From Pseudomonas koreensis (GTDB taxonomy: Bacteria > Pseudomonadota > Gammaproteobacteria > Pseudomonadales > Pseudomonadaceae), in the NCBI RefSeq assembly GCF_025447595.1, contig NZ_JAOEJU010000013.1, positions 101,837 to 165,836 of the forward strand: a stretch of DNA of 64,000 nucleotides, in the 5' to 3' direction. Below, piece by piece: positions 52,337 to 61,406 of the stretch (position 1 is the stretch's first letter; every line of letters starts with the position of its first letter). The notes beneath the pieces were generated by a model. That model did no database searches, was not told the origin of the DNA, and worked only from the letters and a program-made list of their open reading frames with translations. The position numbers were made by a program, and so were the translations under genes.

Positions 52337-53705
52337 CGATCGTATCGTCTGTGATTGGCTGACCGGCACTCGGGGGATCGTCGCTTTCGCTGACTGACGG
52401 GCTTTCGCCCGGCGACGGTTCTGTCGCCAGTTGTGGAGTAAAGGTCAGCGCACTATCGACTTCTGGCGGGTACTCGGTCAGGTAAAGACTTTCGTCGTCC
52501 GTGTATCCGATGCTGACGGCGACTTGAGTGCCATCCGCGCGCTTCAGTGTGTAGAGACTCTGTATCTGATAGACCGCCACGGCCTTGTTTTTTGCGGCCA
52601 TTGCGACGATGTCCGTTGGGCGAGAATCATCCCACCCGCTGACTGATGCCTCGGAGTAAGTGAAGTCCTTGTACAGCTGTGCCGAAAACCTGATGGGCCG
52701 GGTTGCGCTGGACGACCTCTCGGACCAGGGCGTCGTCACCTCGATAGAGGTGAGGCGACTGAAAATCTGCTGCATCTGCGAGCTCTGAGCGCGAACGGCT
52801 TTCCACCTGAAAGGCCGTGGCAAGTCGCTGGTGTTGTGGCCATGCCCCACAAGTACGTATTGATCCGAACGTTCCAGACGGTAGAACGGGGATGTGCGCA
52901 ATTGCTCGCCCGGATGCAGGTGATCGCTCACTGCGAACCATGGAATTCGCACGGTTTCGGTGACCTTGGCCGGTTCCAGTTCCGGGGGGGCTCCATAGCC
53001 CGACAGTTTCGGAGCCTCGGGGGCTGGCATCGACTGTCGTGGGATCTGCATGCGCAACGCATAGGCGACGGATGTCTGGGGTCTGGAGTGGCTCTGGACG
53101 CCGAAAAATGTCCCTGCTGAAAAGTGGATCTCACCCGGGGCTGCCTGCGGAGGGGCGATGTTCCAGGCGCTGAAATTCTGTCTGGCGCCGCTGCCTTTGT
53201 CGCTCCAGATCAAATCGCTGACACTTGTGGCGATGACCAGATCTTCCCGGACGCAACGAATGGTATTGAGCAGTGGCTTGTCGCGACCATTGGAGCAGAC
53301 AAGCCCCATGGCCACGTAACCGACAGGAGGAATCGGGCGCCATACCGTGCAGTCGGCCGCCGCACCGGAGTTGGCGTCTCTCCAGACTTTTTCATAGTCC
53401 GTGGGCGGGCTGAGAGCCTTGCTCCGGGTGGCATCCTCGCCCTGTGGCTCGCCTTCGCAGACGACGGCCACGATCCTGTTTGCGTTGACGTTGTCGTACC
53501 CGGCCACAGCCAGATCCCCCAGCGGGAAGTAGCCCGGCAACAAGTCAGGGGCGGGGGTCGGGCGCCAAAAGCTTCCAACCGAGGAGCCGGAGCCCCGGCT
53601 GTCCCAGATCCGGTGAAATTCGCTGGTGAAATTGATCAGCAGATTGCCGAACTTTATCGATTCCATTTGCCCGGCAGGCAAGTTGTGGCTGTTCTCGGTA
53701 GTCAT
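52317..53705 (-). CDS. Vps62-related protein (DUF946-like)
   Basis: The 462-residue protein has no signal peptide. Repeats of the type WDSRGSGSSVGSFWRPTPA and WSDKGSGARQNFSAWNIAPP (Trp-x-Asp-x-Gly-Ser-Gly) plus LLPGYFPLGDLAVAGYDN match the Vps62 domain, known mainly from fungi and plants. The C-terminal 130 residues are beta-rich. The function in bacteria is unknown; some bacterial relatives sit beside toxins or lectins. The start at 53705 gives the family N-terminus; an ATG 15 codons earlier is possible. The 3' end overlaps the SBP gene by 20 bases. Confidence 0.7.
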   Translation of the reverse strand: MTTENSHNLPAGQMESIKFGNLLINFTSEFHRIWDSRGSGSSVGSFWRPTPAPDLLPGYFPLGDLAVAGYDNVNANRIVAVVCEGEPQGEDATRSKALSPPTDYEKVWRDANSGAAADCTVWRPIPPVGYVAMGLVCSNGRDKPLLNTIRCVREDLVIATSVSDLIWSDKGSGARQNFSAWNIAPPQAAPGEIHFSAGTFFGVQSHSRPQTSVAYALRMQIPRQSMPAPEAPKLSGYGAPPELEPAKVTETVRIPWFAVSDHLHPGEQLRTSPFYRLERSDQYVLVGHGHNTSDLPRPFRWKAVRAQSSQMQQIFSRLTSIEVTTPWSERSSSATRPIRFSAQLYKDFTYSEASVSGWDDSRPTDIVAMAAKNKAVAVYQIQSLYTLKRADGTQVAVSIGYTDDESLYLTEYPPEVDSALTFTPQLATEPSPGESPSVSESDDPPSAGQPITDDTIVTNTGP

Positions 53706-53822
53706 GGTCAGTCCTGAAATATGAAAGGCGACTCTCGGAGTCGCGAACATTTGCAGGGCTGACTATCCAGACTCGGGCCAGTCATCAGGCAGTAACTATA
53801 TGTTTGGGTTGTATCCGGGCAT

Positions 53823-54605
53823 TTATCGGTAGATACCGTCTTTACCATGGGCAGTCGTGGCGCGATTGCTGCGCACGCTGATCATCTGTTTGATGTCGAT
53901 CCACTCGATGCCCTGGGCTTTCAGCTTCGGCAATTCCCGTTCCAGCACCGCCAGAGTCTGCGGGTAAGGATGGCCGATCATCACGGCTGAACCCTGCTTG
54001 CGGGCCAGGCTGATTGCGGTCTGTAGCTGAGTGAAGATCGCCGCCTCGGTGCGTTCGTCATCGAGAAATACATCCCGCGAAACACTCGCCAGATCGACCT
54101 TCTGCGCCTGTTGCGCAGCGACAGTCTGGGCGCTGGTGCGGCTATCGACGAAGAACTTGTGGCGGCGCTGTAACTCGCCCATCAACCACGCCATCGCCAC
54201 GGGTTGTGCGGTCATGCGACTGCCCATGTGGTTGTTGATGCCGGCGGTGTAGGGGACCATTTTGAACGCAGCGTTCAGGCGTTTCTCGAGTTCTTCGATG
54301 GGCAGTTCGGGATGCCAAGCGAACGGGCCGGTGGCCGGGTCCATCGGCATGTGCAAGATCACGATCTTGCCGGCGCGATGGGCTTCGCGGGCAAATTCGG
54401 TGGCGTGCGGGGTGTCGGGCATGATTGCCGTAGTGACTGGCCCGGGCAGGGCGAGCACGCGGCGATCCCGTGGCAAGTTCTGCCCCAGGTCGTCGATGAT
54501 CAGCGTCAGGTAGGCTTTTTGAGGAGTTGGTCTGGCAGGTTCTGCGTGAGCAGCACCCGCCAGACAGCACAGCAGGACGAAGAGGAAACGCCAAGACATC
54601 CTCAA
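53823..54605 (-). CDS. divergent polysaccharide deacetylase (YibQ/DUF610)
   Basis: The 260-residue protein has a signal peptide (MRMSWRFLFVLLCCLAGAAHA). The divergent NodB-like fold shows LTLIIDDLGQNLPRDRRVL, ILHMPMDP and INNHMGSRMTA, with FVDSRTSA further on. Members are periplasmic and sit with envelope hydrolases, possibly trimming glycans. Its ATG overlaps the stop of ctpA (ATGA), and the order envC-ctpA-yibQ is typical of gammaproteobacteria. Confidence 0.88.
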   Translation of the reverse strand: MRMSWRFLFVLLCCLAGAAHAEPARPTPQKAYLTLIIDDLGQNLPRDRRVLALPGPVTTAIMPDTPHATEFAREAHRAGKIVILHMPMDPATGPFAWHPELPIEELEKRLNAAFKMVPYTAGINNHMGSRMTAQPVAMAWLMGELQRRHKFFVDSRTSAQTVAAQQAQKVDLASVSRDVFLDDERTEAAIFTQLQTAISLARKQGSAVMIGHPYPQTLAVLERELPKLKAQGIEWIDIKQMISVRSNRATTAHGKDGIYR

Positions 54606-55921
54606 CGGCCGGACGTGATGCTCAGGCCTTTGAGCAGGCTCAGGGCCTGGGCCAGTTGGTAATCGTCATCCTGCGGCATCGCCTTGGCCTTGCCGCCAGA
54701 ACCGGTTGGCTTGTCCGCGCCGCCGTTGCCGTTGCCCAGGTGGCCTTGCAGATCGGCTTCCTTGAAGTAATCGCTGTCCGCCTCATTGGTGATCTTGGCC
54801 CTGCGTACTTCGATGTCCGGGACGATGCCCTGGGCCTGGATCGAACGACCGTTCGGGGTGAAGTACAGTGCAGTGGTGATCTTCAGCGCGCGGTCATTGT
54901 TCAGCGGCAGCACGGTCTGCACCGAGCCCTTGCCGAAACTGGTGGTGCCCATGACCACGGCGCGTTTCTGATCCTGCAGGGCGCCGGCAACGATTTCCGA
55001 GGCCGAGGCACTGCCACCGTTGATCAGCACCACCATCGGCACCGCTTCGCTCTCGTCCTTGCCGGTTGCATTGAAGCGCAATTCGGAGTTGGCGATCCGG
55101 CCCTTGGTGTAGACGATCAGGCCTTTGGTGATGAAGTGGTCGACCACTTCCACCGCCGCTTGCAGCACGCCACCCGGGTTATTGCGCAGGTCGAGGATGA
55201 TGCCGTTGAGCTTCTTGCCGTTGTCCTTGCGCAGCTTGGCCAGGGCCTTGGAGACCTCCTCGCCGGTCTTGACCTGGAACTGGGTGATGCGGATCAGACC
55301 ATAACCTGATTCCAGCAGTTGCGCCTTGACGCTCTTCACCTGGATTACCGCGCGGGCCAGGGTTACGTCGAATGGCGTGCCGCCGTCGCGCACCAGGGTC
55401 AGGGTGATTTTCTGGCCGATCTTGCCGCGCATCTTGTCCACGGCTTCGGTCATGCTCTGGCCGCGGGTCGGCTGGCCGTTGATCTTGACGATGAAGTCAC
55501 CGGCCTGAATGCCGGCCTTCGACGCCGGGGTGTCGTCGATTGGCGAAACGACCTTGATGAAGCCGTCTTCCGAGCCGACTTCGATGCCAAGACCGCCGAA
55601 CTCACCGCTGGTACTTTCCTGCAGCTCGGTGAAATCTTCCGGGCCGAGGTAGGCAGAGTGCGGATCGAGGTTGCTGAGCATGCCCTTGATCGCGTTTTCC
55701 AGCAGGGTCTTGTCGTCCACCGGCTCGACATACGCGGCCTTGATCCGGTCCATGACCTCGGCGAAGGTGCGCAACTCTTCCAGCGGCAACGGGGCTTTGC
55801 TGGTCGCGGCAGTACCTGCCGGAGCAACGGCCGGAGCCGGTTGAGCGGCGAACGCCAGAGGCGCACCGATCACCAGGGCGATCGTCAGGGCCAGCGAGCT
55901 AAGACGGGACAAATGCAGCAT
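54602..55921 (-). CDS. ctpA: S41-family C-terminal processing peptidase CtpA
   Basis: The 439-residue periplasmic serine protease has a signal peptide, a PDZ domain (GGLGIEVGSEDGFIKVVSPIDDTPASKAGIQAGDFI, residues ~105-140) and the Ser-Lys catalytic pair in INGGSASASEIV and GTTSFGKGSVQT. C-terminal low-complexity residues follow (GNGNGGADKPTGSGGKAK). CtpA degrades peptidoglycan hydrolases with the adaptor LbcA in P. aeruginosa. It lies between envC (upstream) and the yibQ-like gene, a cluster for cell-wall turnover. Confidence 0.93.
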   Translation of the reverse strand: MLHLSRLSSLALTIALVIGAPLAFAAQPAPAVAPAGTAATSKAPLPLEELRTFAEVMDRIKAAYVEPVDDKTLLENAIKGMLSNLDPHSAYLGPEDFTELQESTSGEFGGLGIEVGSEDGFIKVVSPIDDTPASKAGIQAGDFIVKINGQPTRGQSMTEAVDKMRGKIGQKITLTLVRDGGTPFDVTLARAVIQVKSVKAQLLESGYGLIRITQFQVKTGEEVSKALAKLRKDNGKKLNGIILDLRNNPGGVLQAAVEVVDHFITKGLIVYTKGRIANSELRFNATGKDESEAVPMVVLINGGSASASEIVAGALQDQKRAVVMGTTSFGKGSVQTVLPLNNDRALKITTALYFTPNGRSIQAQGIVPDIEVRRAKITNEADSDYFKEADLQGHLGNGNGGADKPTGSGGKAKAMPQDDDYQLAQALSLLKGLSITSGR

Positions 55922-55954
55922 GTCGAACGAACTCCTAATGTAGGTAACTCACGC

Positions 55955-57241
55955 CTATCCTTGCGCGCGGCACCATTGCGCCGGATCACTCGGGTGACCC
56001 TGCTGACGAATTGCGAAATACAGTGCTGGTGTGTCCTGGCCGCCACTGTTGCCGACAGTGGAGATGGACTCACCGGCTTTAACCACGTCACCCGCCGATT
56101 TGAGCAGCGTCTGATTGTGGCCGTAAAGACTCAGAAAACCGTTGCCGTGGTCAAGGATCACCAGTAGTCCTGCACCGCGTAGCCAGTCTGCAAACACCAC
56201 GCGCCCACCGTGTACGGCATGCACCTGGCTGCCGGCAGAGGCGCTGATCATCACGCCGTCCCACTTGGTGCGGGCATCGTCGCCACGGGTTTCGCCGAAG
56301 CGTGCCAGCAGTCGACCATCAACCGGCCATGGAAGTTTTCCCCGACTTGACGCAAAAGGGCCACCGAAGGTCTCGCCGCCGCTGGATACCAGGGCCCCGG
56401 GTGTCGATCTGACCGGTTTGCGTGGGGCGTCGGTGTTTTCCGCCTCGGCCTCACGCAAGCGCTTTTTTTCGGCTTCCTGCTGGGCGATGAGCTCTTTCTG
56501 CCGCGCTTCTTCTGCCTCACGAGCCTGACGGGCCAGGGTTTCTTCAATGGTTTTAAGGACTTTAGACAGGTCTGCCTGATCCTGCTCGCGGGCGGCCAGC
56601 TTCTGGTCCCGGGCCTTCACGTCGTCGTTCAGTTTGGCAAGGGCCTGCTGGCGCTCCTTGCGGACCTTGTCGAGCGCTTCGCGCTGAGTGTCGAGATCGC
56701 TTTGCTGCACCAGCAATTGCGCCTGCTGCAAGCCGATGTCCTTTTCGACATTGGCCAGTTGGCGCAGGGTTTCGTTGAAGCTTTTCAGCTGCTCCAGGCG
56801 AGCCTGGCTCAGGTAGTCGTAATAGGTGAGGGTGCGGGCGAATTTCTCGGGATTCTGCTGGTTGAGCAGCAGCTTGAGGTATTCCTGGCGACCGTTCTGG
56901 TAGGCGGCGCGGGCCTGGATGGCGATCAGTCGCTGCTGTTCAGTGCGCGCGCTCTGGAGTTTTTTTTTCTCCGCATCGAGCCGCTGCAGCTCGGATTCGC
57001 TCTTCTTCAGCTCTTTCTGCAAGGCTTCGACCTGCTTCTCGAGCTTGCCCATCTCGGTTTCGGTGCCCTTGAGCTCCTTTTGCACGCCGGATTTTTCTTC
57101 CTGGAGCTTGCCCAGCAGTTTTTTCAGCTCGGCGATGTCCTGGCGCGTGGCGTCCAGTTGCTGTTGGGTTTGCGCGCGCTCATCCGCGAAGGCCGGTTGG
57201 AGCAGGCATGTCAGAGCGAGGGCGATCAGGACGCGAAGCAT
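55955..57241 (-). CDS. envC: EnvC-like murein hydrolase activator
   Basis: The 428-residue protein has a signal peptide, a long coiled coil (residues ~20-250, rich in K/E/Q) and a C-terminal LytM domain (~305-425). The LytM metal site is degenerate: in the DGVMISASAG region the HxxxD motif is absent, as in E. coli EnvC, so it activates amidases at the septum rather than cutting murein itself. ATG 57241 (MLRVLIALALTC) gives a proper signal peptide; a longer frame does not. A REP doublet lies upstream. Confidence 0.92.
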   Translation of the reverse strand: MLRVLIALALTCLLQPAFADERAQTQQQLDATRQDIAELKKLLGKLQEEKSGVQKELKGTETEMGKLEKQVEALQKELKKSESELQRLDAEKKKLQSARTEQQRLIAIQARAAYQNGRQEYLKLLLNQQNPEKFARTLTYYDYLSQARLEQLKSFNETLRQLANVEKDIGLQQAQLLVQQSDLDTQREALDKVRKERQQALAKLNDDVKARDQKLAAREQDQADLSKVLKTIEETLARQAREAEEARQKELIAQQEAEKKRLREAEAENTDAPRKPVRSTPGALVSSGGETFGGPFASSRGKLPWPVDGRLLARFGETRGDDARTKWDGVMISASAGSQVHAVHGGRVVFADWLRGAGLLVILDHGNGFLSLYGHNQTLLKSAGDVVKAGESISTVGNSGGQDTPALYFAIRQQGHPSDPAQWCRAQG

Positions 57242-57375
57242 AGAGGCGGGCGGCACCAGGGTAAGGGACGGCCTAGTATGCCCGCCCGACGCGGCAAAAA
57301 AAACGCCCAATTGGGACTGTGTGATAACTGGGGCGAGCGACAGGCCGAATTCCATTTCGAAAACCCTATAAACCA

Positions 57376-57467
57376 CTGTGGGAGCGAGCTTGCTCGCGAT
57401 GGCGTCTGAGCATTCAACATAGTTGTTGGCTGTCAGATTGCTATCGCGAGCAGGCTCGCTCCCACAG
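57376..57467. repeat. REP doublet 2 (inverted pair)
   Basis: CTGTGGGAGCGAGCTTGCTC... at 57376-57400 and the near-exact complement at 57443-57467 form an inverted doublet with a 42-base spacer. Here the core is GAGCTTGCTC, a variant of the doublet at 48190. It lies between envC and gpmI. Confidence 0.9.
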
Positions 57468-57492
57468 GGTTTGAGGCGTTTTTACGGGCGGA

Positions 57493-59019
57493 TTACACCA
57501 GAATCGAAGTGCCGGTCATTTCCGCCGGTTTTTCCAGGCCCAGCAGTTTCAGCATGGTCGGCGCCACATCCGCCAGCACGCCGCCTTCGCGGACTTTCAG
57601 ATCACGCTTGCCGACATAGATGAACGGCACCGGCTCGGTGGTGTGCGCAGTGTGCGCTTGCCCTGTGGATTCGTCGGCCATCTGCTCGACGTTGCCGTGG
57701 TCGGCGGTGATCAGCGCTTCGCCGCCGACTTTTTCCAGGGCTTCGACGATGCGACCTACGCAGGTGTCCAGGCATTCCACGGCTTTCACTGCGGCTTCGA
57801 ACACGCCGCTATGGCCGACCATGTCGCCGTTGGCGTAGTTGACCACAATCACGTCGTAGCGCTGATTCTCGATGGCCTCGACGATGCGGTCGGTGACTTC
57901 CGGCGCGCTCATTTCCGGCTGCAAGTCATAGGTGGCGACTTTCGGCGACGGGATCAGGATGCGTTCTTCGCCCGGGAACGGTTCTTCACGACCGCCGGAG
58001 AAGAAGAAGGTTACGTGGGCGTATTTCTCGGTTTCGGCGATTCGCAGCTGGGTCTTGCCGTTTTTCGCCAAATAGTCGCCGAGCACGTTTTCCAGGCTGC
58101 CCGGCGCGAAAGCGGCGGGAGCCGGGATGCTGGCGGCGTATTGGGTCAGGCCCACGTACTGCACTTTTGGCTGGCGTGCGCGCTCGAATTCCTTGAAGCC
58201 GTCTTCGACAAACACGCGGCTCAGCTCGCGTGCGCGGTCGGCGCGGAAGTTCATGAACACCAAGGCGTCGCCGTCTTCGACTTTTACCGGCTCACCGATG
58301 CTGGTGGCTTTGACGAATTCGTCGCTCTCGCCACGGGCGTAAGCGGCTTCCAGACCTTCCTGGGCGGTGGCAGCGTTGAATTCGCCATTGCCATCGACGA
58401 TCAGGTTGTAGGCCTGGGACACGCGATCCCAACGGTTGTCGCGATCCATGGCGTAGTAGCGGCCGATCAGGCTGGCGATGCGGCCCTTGCCGAGCGCCTG
58501 GAAGGTCGCGTCGAGCAGTTCGATCGACGAGGCAGCGCTTTTCGGCGGCGTGTCGCGGCCGTCGAGGAAGGCGTGCAGGTAGATTTTTTCGGCGCCGCGC
58601 TTGAAGGCCAGTTCGGCCATGGCGATCAGGTGATCCTGGTGGCTGTGAACGCCGCCGTCCGACAGCAGACCCATGAAATGCACGGCCTTGCCGGCGGCCA
58701 CGGCCTTGTCCACGGCGGCGCAGATGGTCGGGTTCTCGAAGAACTCGCCGTCGCGGATCGCTTTGGTCACGCGCGTGAAGTCCTGATACACCACGCGGCC
58801 GGCGCCGAGGTTCATGTGGCCGACTTCGGAGTTGCCCATCTGGCCGTCCGGCAGACCGACGTCCATGCCGCTGCCCGAGATCAAGCCGTTCGGCACGGTG
58901 GCCCACAGGCGATCCAGCACAGGCTTCTTGGCCGCATAGACGGCGTTGGATTCGGGGCTGTCGCTGTGACCGAAGCCGTCGAGAATCATCAGGACCAAAG
59001 GTTTAGGCGTGGTAGTCAT
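57493..59019 (-). CDS. gpmI: 2,3-bisphosphoglycerate-independent phosphoglycerate mutase
   Basis: The 508-residue metalloenzyme interconverts 3- and 2-phosphoglycerate in glycolysis. It starts LVLMILDGFGHSD (metal Asp) and contains the phosphorylated serine in MGNSEVGHMNLG (residue ~63) and the metal motif ITADHGNVEQM near residue 445. ATG 59019 is chosen over an in-frame GTG three codons upstream. It has the standard iPGM length. Confidence 0.97.
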   Translation of the reverse strand: MTTTPKPLVLMILDGFGHSDSPESNAVYAAKKPVLDRLWATVPNGLISGSGMDVGLPDGQMGNSEVGHMNLGAGRVVYQDFTRVTKAIRDGEFFENPTICAAVDKAVAAGKAVHFMGLLSDGGVHSHQDHLIAMAELAFKRGAEKIYLHAFLDGRDTPPKSAASSIELLDATFQALGKGRIASLIGRYYAMDRDNRWDRVSQAYNLIVDGNGEFNAATAQEGLEAAYARGESDEFVKATSIGEPVKVEDGDALVFMNFRADRARELSRVFVEDGFKEFERARQPKVQYVGLTQYAASIPAPAAFAPGSLENVLGDYLAKNGKTQLRIAETEKYAHVTFFFSGGREEPFPGEERILIPSPKVATYDLQPEMSAPEVTDRIVEAIENQRYDVIVVNYANGDMVGHSGVFEAAVKAVECLDTCVGRIVEALEKVGGEALITADHGNVEQMADESTGQAHTAHTTEPVPFIYVGKRDLKVREGGVLADVAPTMLKLLGLEKPAEMTGTSILV

Positions 59020-59171
59020 GGAATCCACTCGTGGCTAATAAGAAGAGGGCGATGGAAAAGGGAGTTGGAGTTTAAAGCGAAGTTCCGGCGGCGTCACCGC
59101 CGGACGGGGTTTGGCCGACCATAGTGGCTGTGTATACTGGCCGACATTTTAACGCCCTGGAACCTCCTTCG

Positions 59172-59585
59172 ATGGTTGCTCACCTGATTGAATTTGCCAC
59201 TAACCACTACATTCTTGTCGGTATCTTCGTCGTATTGCTGGCTTTGCTGCTGGCGCATACGGTGCAGGGCGGCGGTAAAAGCCTGAGCACGGGCGAGCTG
59301 ACCGCACTGGTCAACAAGGAAGCCGGCGTGGTGGTGGACATCCGTCCGAGCAAGGACTACGCCGCCGGTCACATCGTTGGCGCGGTGAACATTCCCCAGG
59401 ACAAACTGGCCGCCCGCATCGGTGAGCTGGAAAAACACAAGGCCAAGACCATCATTCTGGTCGACGCCCTGGGCCAGACTGCCGGCACCCACGCCCGCGA
59501 GCTGATGAAGGCCGGCTTCACCGCCGCCAAGCTGTCCGGCGGGATTTCCAGCTGGAAAGGCGACAACCTGCCGTTGGTGAAGTGA
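59172..59585 (+). CDS. rhodanese-like domain protein with N-terminal membrane anchor
   Basis: The 137-residue protein has one transmembrane helix (residues ~13-31, ILVGIFVVLLALLLAHTV). A rhodanese-like domain follows with VVVDIRPSKDYAAGHIVGAVNIP. The usual catalytic Cys position, in the loop after IILVDALGQT, carries no cysteine, so it is probably not a sulfurtransferase in the classic sense. It precedes grxC by one base and secB follows, the YibN-GrxC-SecB order of gammaproteobacteria. Confidence 0.9.
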   Translation: MVAHLIEFATNHYILVGIFVVLLALLLAHTVQGGGKSLSTGELTALVNKEAGVVVDIRPSKDYAAGHIVGAVNIPQDKLAARIGELEKHKAKTIILVDALGQTAGTHARELMKAGFTAAKLSGGISSWKGDNLPLVK

Positions 59586-59586
59586 T

Positions 59587-59841
59587 ATGAGCGCCGTCAT
59601 CGTCTACTCCAGCGATTACTGCCCTTACTGCTCGCGCGCCAAGTACCTGCTCGCGAACAAAGGCGTGGCCTTCGAAGAGATCAAGGTCGATGGCAAACCG
59701 CAGGTGCGCGCCGCCATGGCCCAGAAGGCCGGACGCACGTCCGTGCCGCAGATCTGGATCGGCGAAAAGCACATCGGCGGATGTGATGATTTGTATGCCC
59801 TGGAGCGCGCCGGCAAGCTCGACGCGCTGCTCAAGGCCTGA
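59587..59841 (+). CDS. grxC: glutaredoxin 3
   Basis: The 84-residue glutaredoxin has the active site CPYC (residues ~11-14, YCPYCSRAK), the cis-proline loop TSVPQIWIG and the GGCDDL glutathione-binding tail. It reduces disulfides with glutathione. It starts one base after the rhodanese gene and is followed by secB after 63 bases. Confidence 0.97.
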   Translation: MSAVIVYSSDYCPYCSRAKYLLANKGVAFEEIKVDGKPQVRAAMAQKAGRTSVPQIWIGEKHIGGCDDLYALERAGKLDALLKA

Positions 59842-59904
59842 ACTGCTGCACGCTCTACCGAACACCAAGAACCCTAAAAGACCCGAGATCAGAAAGGATC
59901 TGAG

Positions 59905-60390
59905 ATGACTGACCAACAGAACACTGCAGCCAGCGAAGAAGAAACCGCACCGCAATTCTCCTTGCAGCGCATCTACGTACGCGACCTGTCCTTCGAAGCC
60001 CCGAAAAGCCCGGCGATCTTCCGCCAGCAGTGGGATCCGGCGGTCGCTCTGGATCTGAACACCCGCCAGAAAGCCCTGGAAGGTGATTTCTACGAAGTCG
60101 TGCTGACCCTGTCCGTCACCGTGAAAAACGGTGAAGAAGTCGCCTTCATCGCTGAAGTGCAACAGGCCGGTATCTTCCTGATCAAGAACCTGGACGCGGC
60201 TTCGATGAGCCACACTCTGGGTGCTTTCTGCCCGAACATCCTGTTCCCGTACGCTCGCGAAACCCTGGACAGCCTGGTGACCCGTGGTTCGTTCCCGGCC
60301 CTGATGCTGGCCCCGGTGAACTTCGACGCCCTGTACGCGCAAGAGCTGCAGCGCATGCAGGAATCCGGCGAGACCCCGACCGTTCAGTAA
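59905..60390 (+). CDS. secB: protein-export chaperone SecB
   Basis: The 161-residue acidic chaperone keeps preproteins unfolded for SecA. The SecB signatures FSLQRIYVRDLSFEAPKSPAIF and TLGAFCPNILFPYARE are present. GGATCTGAG lies before the ATG. It closes the yibN-grxC-secB group, and a REP doublet follows 18 bases later. Confidence 0.97.
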   Translation: MTDQQNTAASEEETAPQFSLQRIYVRDLSFEAPKSPAIFRQQWDPAVALDLNTRQKALEGDFYEVVLTLSVTVKNGEEVAFIAEVQQAGIFLIKNLDAASMSHTLGAFCPNILFPYARETLDSLVTRGSFPALMLAPVNFDALYAQELQRMQESGETPTVQ

Positions 60391-60408
60391 GCGTTTTGCA
60401 ACACCCAA

Positions 60409-60498
60409 TGTGGGAGCGAGCTTGCTCGCGATTACGGAGGGTCAGGTGACATTGATGTCGTCTGACACACCGCTATCGCGAGCAAGCTCGCTCCCACA
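60409..60498. repeat. REP doublet 3 (inverted pair)
   Basis: TGTGGGAGCGAGCTTGCTCG... at 60409-60432 and its complement at 60475-60498 make an inverted doublet with a 42-base spacer. It sits between the convergent ends of secB and trmL. Confidence 0.92.
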
Positions 60499-60511
60499 GT
60501 TGTTTTGGGTG

Positions 60512-60967
60512 TTATTTAAAGCCGTTCTGCCGCCACGCTTCGTACACGGCGACTGCCACGGTGTTCGACAGGTTCAGGCTGCGGCAGCCTTCGCGCATCG
60601 GCAGGCGCAGGCGTTGTTCGCCGGGCAGGGCATCGAGCACTTCCGGCGGCAGGCCACGGCTTTCCGGGCCGAAGATGAACGCATCACCCGGGACGAACGC
60701 GGCATCGTGAAACGGCCGCGAACCCTTGGTGGTGAACGCGAACAGGCGTGGATGGCCGAGGCTTTCCAGGCAGCTGGCGAGGTCGGCATGGCGCTGCAAA
60801 GTGGCATACTCGTGGTAGTCGAGACCGGCGCGGCGCAGGCGCTTGTCGTCCATCTCGAAGCCCAGCGGTTCGATCAGATGCAGGTGGCAGCCGCTGTTGG
60901 CGCACAGCCTGATAACGTTGCCGGTGTTCGGCGGAATTTCCGGTTGAAAAAGGATGACGTGAAACAT
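60512..60967 (-). CDS. trmL: tRNA (cytidine(34)-2'-O)-methyltransferase TrmL
   Basis: The 151-residue SPOUT methyltransferase modifies the wobble base of tRNA-Leu. It starts MFHVILFQPEIPPNTGNVIRL and contains FGPESRGLPPEVL and RSLNLSNTVAVAVYEAWRQ, the trefoil-knot SAM site. ATG 60967 has GGAG 6 bases upstream. The start codon shares bases with the divergent gene's ATG within one CATG. Confidence 0.95.
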   Translation of the reverse strand: MFHVILFQPEIPPNTGNVIRLCANSGCHLHLIEPLGFEMDDKRLRRAGLDYHEYATLQRHADLASCLESLGHPRLFAFTTKGSRPFHDAAFVPGDAFIFGPESRGLPPEVLDALPGEQRLRLPMREGCRSLNLSNTVAVAVYEAWRQNGFK

Positions 60968-61406
60968 GCACGGCTCCGAAGGTAAAGATGACGCGCATTC
61001 TACGCCGCAAGCGGATCCGCGTTCGAAACTATTCCCGCGAGTGATGGCATCGCTGGCGATCGTCGGTGTGATGGTCGGGATGATGATCGGCCGTTTGACC
61101 ACGCCTGATCCAAGCGTTTTGCAGCACGTCGAGGTGATCGATGGCGGTCTGGCAGTCTGGTTCAACAACGAGCCGAAGCTGCACGGCGAGATCGTCGATG
61201 GCAGCATCGCGTTGTTGTTCGAAGCCGAAGGCAAGGCGCAGAAAGGCCAGCTCAAGTTCAACGGCAAGGACGTGAACTGGCGGACGCGGTTGAGTGATGG
61301 GGGATTGTTGCTGACGCTCGTGGCAGCGCGGCCGCTGCAGGGCGACTGGGCCGGCCAGGCGGTCGATGACCGCTGGCGGCTGGAGATCCATCTCCGGGAG
61401 CAATAA
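60966..61406 (+). CDS. conserved hypothetical inner-membrane-anchored protein (146 aa)
   Basis: One hydrophobic segment (LAIVGVMVGMMIGRL, residues ~29-43) precedes a 100-residue beta-rich soluble part (VLQHVEVIDGGLAVWFNNEPK..., ending with WRLEIHLREQ). No domain is recognised. From memory it sits in the PA5126 position of PAO1. The start at 60966 overlaps the trmL start codon; an AAGGA lies 11 bases upstream. A downstream ATG at 61044 would remove the basic N-terminus but keep the membrane segment. Confidence 0.75.
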   Translation: MHGSEGKDDAHSTPQADPRSKLFPRVMASLAIVGVMVGMMIGRLTTPDPSVLQHVEVIDGGLAVWFNNEPKLHGEIVDGSIALLFEAEGKAQKGQLKFNGKDVNWRTRLSDGGLLLTLVAARPLQGDWAGQAVDDRWRLEIHLREQ

